In this document: positions 40,791 to 48,577 of the stretch, in pieces
How the letters are laid out: the number at the start of each line of letters is the position of its first letter
How positions within the stretch are numbered: the stretch's first letter is position 1
NCBI GenBank assembly: GCA_028287035.1
Contig: JAQBQL010000167.1
Location: 1 to 48,577, forward strand
Reading direction: 5' to 3'
Length of the DNA stretch: 48,577 bases
Origin: Labilithrix sp.
Lineage (GTDB): Bacteria > Myxococcota > Polyangia > Polyangiales > Polyangiaceae
The notes under the pieces: model-generated
Database searches by the model: none
What the model saw: the letters and a program-made list of their open reading frames with translations, nothing else
What the model was told of the DNA's origin: nothing
Program-made: the position numbers and the translations under genes

Positions 40791-43595
40791 ATGAAGGACG
40801 TCATCTTCTCTCTCTTTCCCCAGAACGACTTCGCGCTCCTCGCGGTGGTCATGGGGCTTCCCCTCCTCGGCGCGTTCGTGAACGGCGTCTTCGGTCGCCG
40901 GCTCGGCAAGGACGCCGTCCGCCTCATGACCCTGTCGGTCACCGGTGCCGCCTTCGCGGCCGCGGTGGTCGCCTTCATCGCGCTGAACGGCGCGATCGAC
41001 GCCTCGCAAGTCGTCGAGAAGGTGCAGGAGCACGGCGGCGCCGCCCACGAGGCCGTCCGGCACGGGCACGCGAAGCTCGTGTGGACCGCCTGGGAGTGGA
41101 TGCGCACCTCGCACATGGTGATCGTCGACAAGGGTCTCCCGCCCGTCGAGGTCGCGGTGCCGATCGAGATGAAGTTCAGCATCGACGCGCTCTCGGGCGT
41201 GATGATGCTGGTCATCACCGGCGTCGGCTTCCTCATCCACGTCTACGCGTCGTCGTACATGGCCGATGACAAGGCGTACTGGCGCTTCTTCACGTACCTG
41301 AACCTGTTCGTCTTCTCGATGCTCGTCCTCGTGATGGGCGACAACCTCCCGGTCCTCTTCATCGGGTGGGAAGGCGTCGGGCTCTGCTCGTACCTGCTGA
41401 TCGGCTTCTGGTACGACGTCGCGCCGAACGCGACGGCCGGCAAGAAGGCGTTCATCGCCAACCGCATCGGCGACTTCGGCCTCCTCTGCGGCATGTTCCT
41501 GCTCGTCCACTACACGGGCGCGCTCGACTGGTCCGGCATCGAGGCCGGCGTCCAGAGCCTCGTGACCACGGCCGAGCCGAACCAGGTGCATCTCTGGCCG
41601 ATCGGCGGCGGCACGTTCCAGGACATCGCCGTCGGAAGCTTCCACATCCCGCTCTCGTGGCTCCAGCCGCGCACCGCGATCACGATGACCGGCGCCACCG
41701 CGGTCAGCATCGCGATCTTCCTCGGCTGCACCGGCAAGAGCGCGCAGCTCCCGCTCTACGTGTGGCTCCCCGACGCGATGGCCGGCCCGACCCCGGTCTC
41801 GGCCCTCATCCACGCGGCCACGATGGTCACGGCGGGCGTCTACCTGATCTGCCGCCTCTCCTTCGTGTTCGTGCTGTCGCCGGCGGTGATGACGATCATC
41901 GCGTTCACCGGCGCGCTCACCGCGCTCTACGCGGCGGCCATCGCGCTCACGCAGAACGACATCAAGAAGGTCCTCGCGTACTCGACGGTCAGCCAGCTCG
42001 GGTTCATGTTCCTGGGCGTCGGCGTCGGCGCGTTCACCGCGGGCTTCTTCCACGTCTTCACGCACGCGTTCTTCAAGGCCTGCCTCTTCCTCGGGGCCGG
42101 CAGCGTCATCCACTCGATGCACTCGCGCATCCACGACGACGTGCGTTCGCAGGACATGCGGAACATGGGCGGCCTGCGGAAGATGATGCCGCTGACGTTC
42201 GGCACCTTCGTCGCGTCGACGCTCGCCATCATCGGCTTCCCGCTGACCTCGGGCTTCTTCTCGAAGGACGAGATCCTCTCGCTCACCCTCGTGAACCGCT
42301 CGGTGAGCCCGTACGCCGAGGGCCTCGCGAAGCGCGGCGTCGACGTGTGGACCGCCCCCGGCTGGGTGCCGTGGGTCCTCTGGGGCATGGGCATCGTCGC
42401 CGCGACGCTGACCGCCTTCTACATGTGCCGCGTCGTCTTCATGACGTTCTTCGGTGAGTTCCGCGGCTGGACCATCGGTCGCGCCTCGCACGCGCACGCC
42501 GGGCACGATGACGGCCACTCCGAGCACGACGGCCACCACCACGAGGAGGACCTCGCCCTCCCCGGCCCCGCGCCCCACGAGTCGCCGCGCGCGATCACCA
42601 TCCCGCTGCTCATCCTGGGCACTGCGGCGATCGTCGCCGGCCTCTTCAACCCCGCAGCCCTCAAGCTGTTCGTCCACGGCTTCGACTTCATGCCGATGGA
42701 CCACTGGCTCGAGCCGGTGTTCGCGCTCGCCAACCACGGCGTCGCCACCGTGGACGAGCACTCCGCCCACACGCGCGAGATCATCTCGGCGGTCGGCGCC
42801 CTCCTCGCCTTCGCGGTCGGCAGCTACGCCGCGTACTTCATGTACATGCAGCAGAAGGGCAAGAACGAGGCGACGTACCTGAACACGGTCGTGCGCGTCG
42901 CGGCTGCCTTCAGCGGCGTCATCCTGGTCGTCTTCGGCGCGGTCATCCTCGCGCTCGACCCGAAGAACGCGTTCACGCTGCGCATGGTGGTGCCCTGGGC
43001 GCTCGTGGTCGGCGGCATCGCGCTCGCTTATCACTGCGTCAAGGAGCGGAAGGTCGGCCTCGACTACGTCTACGAGAACAGCGCGTACGTCCTCGTCGAC
43101 GCGCTCGCCGACACCTCGGTGTCGCTCGATCAGGGCGTCATCGACTTCGTCATCGCGCGGCTCTCGGCGCTCATCGTGGCCGCCACCGGCACGCTCCTCC
43201 GCATCGCGCAGAACGGCGTCGTCCACGTGTACGCCGCCTTCATGGTGGTCGGCATGGCGGTGCTCGGCTGGTTCTTCGTGCAGCCGCACGCCAACGCGAC
43301 GGTCACCGAGACGCCGAACGGCGACTACACGATCACCGCGGCGCCCGGCATCGGCTACGGCTACCGCTGGTACCCGGACGCGCGCGGTGAGGCGCAGGTG
43401 AAGACCTTCACCGGCACCGACTCGCTGAAGGTGCACCTCGACGAGGGCTCCAGCAAGACCGTCAAGGTCGAGGTGCGGAACGCGTTCAGCAACGCGCTCG
43501 AGATGCCCGTCGTTCGCTGGGTCTTCCCGCCGACCGCCACGAAGGAAGTCACGGTCACGCGAGCCAAGAAGCTCGAGATCGTCGGAGAGCGGTGA
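40791..43595 (+). CDS. nuoL: NADH-quinone oxidoreductase subunit L, extended
   Basis: 934 residues, far above the usual 610-660. The antiporter-like core is intact: W-E-G-V-G-L-C-S-Y-L-L-I-G-F-W-Y, G-K-S-A-Q-L-P-L-Y-V-W-L-P-D-A-M-x-G-P-T-P-V-S-A-L-I-H-A, A-Y-S-T-V-S-Q-L-G and H-A-F-F-K-A-C-L-F-L. Additions are an N-terminal loop near 75-120, a His-rich loop at about 566-590 (H-A-H-A-G-H-D-D-G-H-S-E-H-D-G-H-H-H) and a soluble tail of about 105 residues after the last membrane helix (from about 830). The tail is beta-rich, with Y-G-Y-R-W-Y-P-D-A-R-G-E-A, and its last helix topology would decide which side it faces. It overlaps nuoM. Confidence 0.93.
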   Translation: MKDVIFSLFPQNDFALLAVVMGLPLLGAFVNGVFGRRLGKDAVRLMTLSVTGAAFAAAVVAFIALNGAIDASQVVEKVQEHGGAAHEAVRHGHAKLVWTAWEWMRTSHMVIVDKGLPPVEVAVPIEMKFSIDALSGVMMLVITGVGFLIHVYASSYMADDKAYWRFFTYLNLFVFSMLVLVMGDNLPVLFIGWEGVGLCSYLLIGFWYDVAPNATAGKKAFIANRIGDFGLLCGMFLLVHYTGALDWSGIEAGVQSLVTTAEPNQVHLWPIGGGTFQDIAVGSFHIPLSWLQPRTAITMTGATAVSIAIFLGCTGKSAQLPLYVWLPDAMAGPTPVSALIHAATMVTAGVYLICRLSFVFVLSPAVMTIIAFTGALTALYAAAIALTQNDIKKVLAYSTVSQLGFMFLGVGVGAFTAGFFHVFTHAFFKACLFLGAGSVIHSMHSRIHDDVRSQDMRNMGGLRKMMPLTFGTFVASTLAIIGFPLTSGFFSKDEILSLTLVNRSVSPYAEGLAKRGVDVWTAPGWVPWVLWGMGIVAATLTAFYMCRVVFMTFFGEFRGWTIGRASHAHAGHDDGHSEHDGHHHEEDLALPGPAPHESPRAITIPLLILGTAAIVAGLFNPAALKLFVHGFDFMPMDHWLEPVFALANHGVATVDEHSAHTREIISAVGALLAFAVGSYAAYFMYMQQKGKNEATYLNTVVRVAAAFSGVILVVFGAVILALDPKNAFTLRMVVPWALVVGGIALAYHCVKERKVGLDYVYENSAYVLVDALADTSVSLDQGVIDFVIARLSALIVAATGTLLRIAQNGVVHVYAAFMVVGMAVLGWFFVQPHANATVTETPNGDYTITAAPGIGYGYRWYPDARGEAQVKTFTGTDSLKVHLDEGSSKTVKVEVRNAFSNALEMPVVRWVFPPTATKEVTVTRAKKLEIVGER

Positions 43596-45598
43596 ACGTC
43601 ATGGCATCCAAGGTTTCCCCCACCGCACGTCACACGCTCCACCCCGCGGGCCGCCCCGCCTGGGTCATCCCCACGTTCGTCGTCCTGGCGCTCGTCGTTC
43701 TCGTCGTCGCGGCGACGCAGCTGCTCGGCCGTTCCAGCGGCACCGCGCCGTCCGCCTACAGCGCGACGAACGCGGCGCTCGGCGGGGTCGTCCCCTTCGC
43801 GGTCGCCGCGGCGCTCGCCGCGCTCATCCCGTGGAAGCACACGTGGCGGGTCCGCCTGCCGCTCGCGATCATCGCCGGTCTCTTCGCGCTGTTCGTCCTG
43901 CGCATGTGGCCGGGCGCCGACGTGGCCACCGCCGCCGACGGGGCGCCGCCGGCCGAGTCCACGACCATCCTGTCGTGGCTCATCGGCCTGCCGCTCCTCG
44001 GGGCGATCGCGATCCTGTTCCTGCCGCGTCAGCTCCCGCAGCTGCTGAAGGGCGTCACGTTCGTCACGATGCTCGGCACGTTCGCGGCGAGCCTTCCCCT
44101 GCTCCGCGTCGAGATGGGCAAGGGCTACCACTTCAACCAGGACTTCGTCTGGATCGAGCGGTTCGGCATCCACTACCACGTCGCGCTCGACGGCATCTCG
44201 CTCTGGCTCGTGATGCTCACGGTGTTCGTGGTGCCGATCGCGGCCTACGTCTCGTTCGGCTCGATCACGACGCGCATCAAGGACTGGTGCTTCTCGCTCC
44301 TCCTCCTCGAGGCGGCGATGATCGGCGCGTTCGTCGCGGTCGACCTGTTCCTCTTCTACGTGTTCTGGGAGATGGTCCTCATCCCCATGTACGTGATGAT
44401 CGGCGTGTGGGGCGGAGCGAACCGCATCAAGGCGTCGCTCAAGTTCTTCCTCTACACGATGTTCGGCTCGATGCTGATGCTCGCCGCCATCCTGTACGTC
44501 GCGTACACGTACGGCCGGCTCACCAACGGCCCGACGACGTTCGACTACTTCGAGCTCCAGCGGATCGTCTTCCCGCGGAACATCCAGATCTACCTGTTCA
44601 TCGGCTTCGCGGCGTCCTTCCTCATCAAGGTGCCGATGTTCCCGATGCACACGTGGCTTCCGGACGCGCACACCGAGGCGCCGACCGCCGGCTCGATCAT
44701 CCTCGCCGCGATCATGCTCAAGATGGGAACCTACGGGTACCTCCGCTTCTGCATGGGGCTCTTCCCGGAGATCGCCTCCGAGGCGGCGGCCACCCTGGGC
44801 GGCGTCGCGGTCATCGGCGGCATCCTCTACGGCGGCTTCTGCGCCTGGCGGCAGGACGACGTGAAGCGGCTCGTCGCGTACTCGTCGGTCGCCCACCTCG
44901 GGTACGTCATGCTCGGCCTCTTCGCGGGTAGCCAGTCGGGCATGGAGGGCGCGGTCCTCCAGATGATCAACCACGGCATCTCGACCCCGGCGCTCTTCCT
45001 CCTCGTCGGCGTCATCTACGACCGCCGCCACACGCGCATGCTCGACGAGTTCGGTGGCCTCGCGAAGGTGATGCCCGTCTTCGCGACGCTCTTCATCATC
45101 GCGACGCTCGCCAGCGTCGGCCTCCCCGGCACCAACGGGTTCACGGGCGAGTTCCTCGTCATCACCGGCACCTTCGTCTCGACGCGGCTCGGCCACGTCA
45201 ACGGCATCCAGGCGGTCGGCGCGGCGCTCGGCGTCATCGTCGCCGCCCTCTACATGCTGACCGCGGTGCAGCGCATGTTCTTCGGCCCCATCACCCGGGA
45301 AGAGAACAAGCGCCTCAAGGACATCAACGCGCGCGAGCTCCTCGCGGTCTCGCCGCTGATCATCGCGATCTTCGTCATCGGCCTCGCGCCGAACCTCCTC
45401 CTCGGCCAGATGCGCGGCGCCATCGCCCGCACCATCGCCGATACCAACGCGCGTGTTCCGCGCGCCGGCGTCGTCTACGACGGTCCCATCAAGCTCGTTC
45501 CGCGTCGTCCCGAGGCGCCGGCAAAGCTCGGTGCCGCCGCCGACCCGGGCGCCGACGCTCCCGCCGCTGCTGCTGCCCCCGCTGGAGAGGGCCACTGA
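43592..45598 (+). CDS. nuoM: NADH-quinone oxidoreductase subunit M
   Basis: 668 residues from GTG 43592, which overlaps the nuoL TGA; an ATG at 43601 is the alternative start. It is a proton-pumping membrane subunit. Conserved: F-Y-V-F-W-E-M-V-L-I-P-M-Y with the key Glu, K-V-P-M-F-P-M-H-T-W-L-P-D-A-H-T-E-A-P-T-A-G-S, and A-Y-S-S-V-A-H-L-G-Y-V. The N-terminus is 130 residues longer than in E. coli, with extra hydrophobic segments (about 20-40, 55-70, 80-100), and the C-terminus carries an Ala/Pro-rich tail. Confidence 0.94.
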   Translation: MNVMASKVSPTARHTLHPAGRPAWVIPTFVVLALVVLVVAATQLLGRSSGTAPSAYSATNAALGGVVPFAVAAALAALIPWKHTWRVRLPLAIIAGLFALFVLRMWPGADVATAADGAPPAESTTILSWLIGLPLLGAIAILFLPRQLPQLLKGVTFVTMLGTFAASLPLLRVEMGKGYHFNQDFVWIERFGIHYHVALDGISLWLVMLTVFVVPIAAYVSFGSITTRIKDWCFSLLLLEAAMIGAFVAVDLFLFYVFWEMVLIPMYVMIGVWGGANRIKASLKFFLYTMFGSMLMLAAILYVAYTYGRLTNGPTTFDYFELQRIVFPRNIQIYLFIGFAASFLIKVPMFPMHTWLPDAHTEAPTAGSIILAAIMLKMGTYGYLRFCMGLFPEIASEAAATLGGVAVIGGILYGGFCAWRQDDVKRLVAYSSVAHLGYVMLGLFAGSQSGMEGAVLQMINHGISTPALFLLVGVIYDRRHTRMLDEFGGLAKVMPVFATLFIIATLASVGLPGTNGFTGEFLVITGTFVSTRLGHVNGIQAVGAALGVIVAALYMLTAVQRMFFGPITREENKRLKDINARELLAVSPLIIAIFVIGLAPNLLLGQMRGAIARTIADTNARVPRAGVVYDGPIKLVPRRPEAPAKLGAAADPGADAPAAAAAPAGEGH

Positions 45599-45600
45599 TC

Positions 45601-47085
45601 ATGGGCCTCGTATTCCTTCTCTCTCCGATGCTCGTCGTCGCCTTCGGCGGCATGCTCCTCATGCTCGCGGAGGCGCTCTCGCCCCCCGGTCGTCGCGGCG
45701 GCCTAGCCCTCGGCGCGTCGATGGTCTTCGCCGCCGGCTTCGCCTTCTCGGTCGGTCTCTGGCTCTACGGGGTCGAGGACATCGCCGACAAGGAGTCGCT
45801 CGCGCCGTGGCTCGTCATCGACCGCTTCTCGATCTTCTTCGACGGCATCTTCTGCCTGGGCGGCTTCCTGGCGGCGCTGCTCGCCGGCGGCTACCTGCCC
45901 GAGCACAAGCTCGAGCGCGGCGAGTTCTACATGCTGCTCGTCTTCTCGACGATCGGCGCGATGATGCTGGCCTCGGCCGGTGACGTCCTCACCGTCTTCC
46001 TGGGCCTCGAGACGATGTCGATCGGCGCCTACGCGCTGACCGCCTTCCGCCGCACCTCGCCGCGCTCCGCGGAGGGCGCCCTCAAGTACTTCCTCCTCGG
46101 CGCCTTCGCCGTCGCGATCATGCTGTACGGTTTTGCGCTGCTTTACGGCGCGACCGGCCATACGGATCTCGTGGGCATCGGCGACGCGGTCAAGCGAGGC
46201 ACGGATCACTCGGCGATGGTGATGATCGCCCTCGTGCTCGTGCTCGTCGGCCTCCTCTTCAAGGTGAGCGCGGTTCCGTTCCACATGTGGACGCCCGACG
46301 CCTACGAGGGCGCGCCCACCCCCGGCACGACGTACATGGCGTCCGTCGTGAAGGCGGGCGGCTTCGCGATGCTGCTGCGCGTGCTCATCACGTGCTTCGG
46401 CGACAAGATGTCGATGTCCTGGGCGACCGGCTGGCCGCCGATCCTCGCCTGGCTCGCGGTGATCACGATGACGGTCGCGAACCTCATCGCCGGTCAGCAG
46501 GAGTCCGTGAAGCGCATGCTCGCGTACTCGAGCATCGCGCACGCCGGGTACCTGCTGGTCGGGGTCGTCGCGGCCTCGCACTCGCCGACGGCCGGCGTCT
46601 CGGGCGTCCTCTTCTACCTGCTCACGTACACCGTCTCGACGGCCGGCGCGTTCGGCGCGCTCATCCTCTGCGGCAGCCGCGGGAAAGAGGCGGTCACGTT
46701 CGAGGACCTCGCCGGCGTGGGTCGCCGTCACCCGGCGGCGGCGCTCGCCTTCTCGCTGTTCCTCGTGTCGCTGGCCGGCCTCCCGCCGACCGCCGGCTTC
46801 TTCGGTAAGTGGTTCGTGTTCCGCTCGGCCATCGAGAGCGGCTTCACGACCATCACGGTCATCGCGTTCCTGAACAGCGTGCTCGCGGTCTACTACTACC
46901 TGCGCGTCATGGTGTTCCTCTACATGCGCGAGCCGGCGGCCGGCGCGCCGGTCGCGGTGCCCATGCGGTCGACGTACGTGGCGGCGGCGCTCGTCGTCTC
47001 GGCCATCCTCGTGCTGCTCCTCGGCATCGTGCCGAGCCAGACCCTCGACATGGCCGTCAAGGCGGCCTCCGTCTTCGGCGGCTGA
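45601..47085 (+). CDS. nuoN: NADH-quinone oxidoreductase subunit N
   Basis: 494 residues, usual length, about 14 membrane segments. Core motifs: G-L-E-T-M-S-I-G-A-Y-A-L, K-V-S-A-V-P-F-H-M-W-T-P-D-A-Y-E-G-A-P-T-P, A-Y-S-S-I-A-H-A-G-Y and S-L-A-G-L-P-P-T-A-G-F-F-G-K. It begins 2 nt after the nuoM stop; the exported lipoprotein gene follows 3 nt after its own stop. Confidence 0.95.
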   Translation: MGLVFLLSPMLVVAFGGMLLMLAEALSPPGRRGGLALGASMVFAAGFAFSVGLWLYGVEDIADKESLAPWLVIDRFSIFFDGIFCLGGFLAALLAGGYLPEHKLERGEFYMLLVFSTIGAMMLASAGDVLTVFLGLETMSIGAYALTAFRRTSPRSAEGALKYFLLGAFAVAIMLYGFALLYGATGHTDLVGIGDAVKRGTDHSAMVMIALVLVLVGLLFKVSAVPFHMWTPDAYEGAPTPGTTYMASVVKAGGFAMLLRVLITCFGDKMSMSWATGWPPILAWLAVITMTVANLIAGQQESVKRMLAYSSIAHAGYLLVGVVAASHSPTAGVSGVLFYLLTYTVSTAGAFGALILCGSRGKEAVTFEDLAGVGRRHPAAALAFSLFLVSLAGLPPTAGFFGKWFVFRSAIESGFTTITVIAFLNSVLAVYYYLRVMVFLYMREPAAGAPVAVPMRSTYVAAALVVSAILVLLLGIVPSQTLDMAVKAASVFGG

Positions 47086-47088
47086 CCG

Positions 47089-48072
47089 ATGTCGCGCCTC
47101 GCCTCCTCCTCCGCGCTGACCGCCCTCGCCGGCCTCGCGCTCGTGGTGGGGGCGGCGGCGTGCACGAAGACGGACGGCGCGGCGCAGTCGGGCGCCGCGA
47201 GCGCGCCGGATGCCGACGACGCGGCACCGCCATTCACGGGTGACGCCTCGGTCATCCCGAGGTCGGCCGACGAGGTCGACGCGGGCGTGCTCAACGTGAC
47301 GCCGCTTCCGGCGGCGTCGATCGCGCAGATGGTGAACCCCGAGGGGCTCCCGGCGTACCGCGGGCCGACCGGCAGCATCGAGGGCACGATCACCGTCACC
47401 GGCGAGCCGCCGGCCGATGTGCCTGGCCCCTTCGGCACGTGCAACGGCGCGGCGCGCATCTACGGCAAGACCTTCCGCGAAGGTCCCATGCCGGGCGCGC
47501 CGAGCAAGGATCGCCCGCGTCCGCTGGCCGACGCGGTCGTCGTGGTCACCGGGTACGCCGGGTATTTCGTCCCCGAGAAGCGCGAGGCGGCGACCGCGCG
47601 GATCGAGGGCTGCGGATACACCGCGCGCACCGTCACCATGACCTTCGGGCAGCGGCTCGAGGTGAAGAACGTCTCGCGCGAGTTCTGGACGCCCGAGCTC
47701 GAGCCGGCGATGGGCGGCGTGCTCATGATGGCGCCGCCGAGCGGCGACCCGACGAAGATCTACCCGAAGAAGCCCGGGCACTACCTCCTCGTCGATCACG
47801 ACCGCAAGTACGTGAAGGTCGACCTCTACACGTTCCTCCACCCGCTGCATGCGGTGACCGACGCGTGGGGGCACTACCGCATCGACGGCCTGCCGGTCGG
47901 CGCGAAGCTCAAGGTGTCGACGATGCATCCGCACATCGAAGGCGCCGCCGCCGGGGCCGACATCACGGTCGAGGCCGACGTCGTGAAGACCGTCGACCTG
48001 GCGCTGAAGAACGCGAGCAAGGGCGGCGGCGCGCCGGCGCCCTCGGCCGCGCCGACGCCTCGGCTCCACTGA
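47089..48072 (+). CDS. Exported lipoprotein with cupredoxin/carboxypeptidase-regulatory-like fold
   Basis: 327 residues. Signal peptide with A-A-A-C, C25 lipidated. An Ala/Asp-rich linker leads to a beta-rich region: G-S-I-E-G-T-I-T-V-T-G, A-D-A-V-V-V-V-T-G-Y, C-G-Y-T-A-R-T-V-T-M-T-F-G-Q-R-L-E-V-K-N (cupredoxin-like strand), then H-P-L-H-A-V-T-D-A-W-G-H-Y-R-I-D-G-L-P-V-G (carboxypeptidase-regulatory-like). The usual full set of type-1 copper ligands is not obvious. Its start is 3 nt after nuoN, so it is co-transcribed with complex I genes. The role is unknown; a link to the envelope side of respiration is an inference. Confidence 0.75.
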   Translation: MSRLASSSALTALAGLALVVGAAACTKTDGAAQSGAASAPDADDAAPPFTGDASVIPRSADEVDAGVLNVTPLPAASIAQMVNPEGLPAYRGPTGSIEGTITVTGEPPADVPGPFGTCNGAARIYGKTFREGPMPGAPSKDRPRPLADAVVVVTGYAGYFVPEKREAATARIEGCGYTARTVTMTFGQRLEVKNVSREFWTPELEPAMGGVLMMAPPSGDPTKIYPKKPGHYLLVDHDRKYVKVDLYTFLHPLHAVTDAWGHYRIDGLPVGAKLKVSTMHPHIEGAAAGADITVEADVVKTVDLALKNASKGGGAPAPSAAPTPRLH

Positions 48073-48090
48073 CCTGCCGCGCGACGCCGC

Positions 48091-48577
48091 TCAGCGGCCG
48101 TCGGCGCGGGCCTTCGTGGCCGCCAGCGAGCGAACGAGCGGCTCGGAGAGATCGCTCTCGGTGACGAGCCCGCGGCTCACGAGCACCGCCGCTGCGGGCG
48201 CCGCGAGCACGTCGTGCGGGGGCTGTGGCGTACGGACGAGGCTCGTGAGCCAGGCCCGCAGCGGCTCGCGCTGGTCGGCCGCGAACGCGAGCAGGTAGAC
48301 GAGGACGCACGCCTCCGGGGGCTCGTCGGCAGGGCTCGCGAGCGCGCCGGACGGAAGCGGCGCCCCCTGCCCTCTGACGGCCTGCTTCACCATGAGGGCG
48401 CCCGTGGAACGCGGCTCGGCCGCGAGGACGCTGGCGGCGATCGAGGCCGCAAGCTCGGGGCGCTCGAGCAGCAGCGCACGGGCCGCGACCTCCGACCGAG
48501 GTACGTGCCCGCGCACGGCGCGCGACAGGGCCTGCCGCGCGTCCTTGCGCTCGAGCGCCTCGTCGACGGCGAGCCGC
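48091..48577 (-). CDS. C-terminal part of an unrecognised helical-repeat protein
   Basis: 162 codons are visible and the frame is open to the window edge, so the N-terminus lies outside; a GTG at 48516 is not needed as a start. The sequence is Ala/Leu/Arg-rich with helix pairs resembling TPRs (A-L-S-R-A-V-R-G-H-V, then A-A-R-A-L-L-L-E-R-P-E-L-A, then A-A-E-P-R-S-T-G-A-L). I do not recognise the family. It converges on the lipoprotein gene at 47089-48072, with 18 nt between them. Confidence 0.55.
   Translation of the reverse strand, partial: RLAVDEALERKDARQALSRAVRGHVPRSEVAARALLLERPELAASIAASVLAAEPRSTGALMVKQAVRGQGAPLPSGALASPADEPPEACVLVYLLAFAADQREPLRAWLTSLVRTPQPPHDVLAAPAAAVLVSRGLVTESDLSEPLVRSLAATKARADGR

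Noticed and set aside
40329..43436. A 1035-codon minus-strand frame opposite nuoK-nuoL.
   Set aside because: The product is charged and low in hydrophobic residues with no recognisable motif; nuoK and nuoL on the other strand are certain.

Overview
The window is about 48.6 kb of very GC-rich DNA, roughly 70% by eye, with densely packed genes on both strands. Several traits suggest a Polyangia-type myxobacterium (Myxococcota): many lipoproteins, Pro/Ala/Gly-rich linkers, very large TPR proteins, orphan regulators and dispersed housekeeping genes. This placement is inferred from gene style; there is no rRNA to confirm it. I saw no phage, IS element, CRISPR array or tRNA.

Layout. 1-730 (-): the N-terminal part of a 2-oxoacid dehydrogenase E1-alpha-like protein whose thiamine-diphosphate motif is degenerate. 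916-3081 (+): a TPR protein with a C-terminal winged-helix domain. 3227-7219 (-): a DUF4142 lipoprotein, a degenerate CPBP-family membrane protein, L-aspartate oxidase (nadB, coupled by an ATGA overlap to the CPBP gene) and a DUF3943-like protein. 7363-9161 (+): etfB-etfA, ending in a nested inverted repeat and strong hairpin, facing a small Cys-rich lipoprotein. 9813-13295 (+): the conserved dnaX-ybaB-recR cluster plus a RidA gene. 13306-15005 (-): two related lipoproteins. 15045-27208 (-): a 3837-residue tandem-repeat TPR protein overlapping a DUF374 acyltransferase gene. 27349-30083 (+): a diacylglycerol-kinase-family protein and a DUF255/thioredoxin-like lipoprotein. 30093-31436 (-): a beta-propeller-like lipoprotein behind a cobalamin riboswitch. 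31798-32355 (+): an excisionase-type HTH joined to a receiver-like domain. 32352-34899 (-): coaBC and a low-complexity protein. 35137-36243 (+): ychF. 36459-37715 (-): a zinc-ribbon/TM2 protein. 37936-48072 (+): nuoE-F-J-K-L-M-N and an exported lipoprotein. 48091-48577 (-): the C-terminal part of an unrecognised helical-repeat protein.

The most interesting observation is the cobalamin riboswitch at 31499-31694 (-). It is closed by a perfect 11-bp P1 stem and carries a canonical B12 box. The only gene directly downstream is the propeller-like lipoprotein. This arrangement recalls the surface cobalamin-binding lipoprotein BtuG of Bacteroides, so the gene is a candidate for an undescribed myxobacterial B12-capture protein.

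A second theme is promoter layout. At least eight genes have a TAnnnT hexamer exactly 6 or 8 nt before the start codon and no clear Shine-Dalgarno sequence, which suggests leaderless transcription. Other genes (etfB, nuoE, the riboswitch leader) have TTGACA/TTGACG-type promoters with leaders. Functionally, the window joins respiratory electron flow (ETF, complex I modules), NAD and CoA synthesis, replication/recombination housekeeping, and a set of exported lipoproteins of unknown role.
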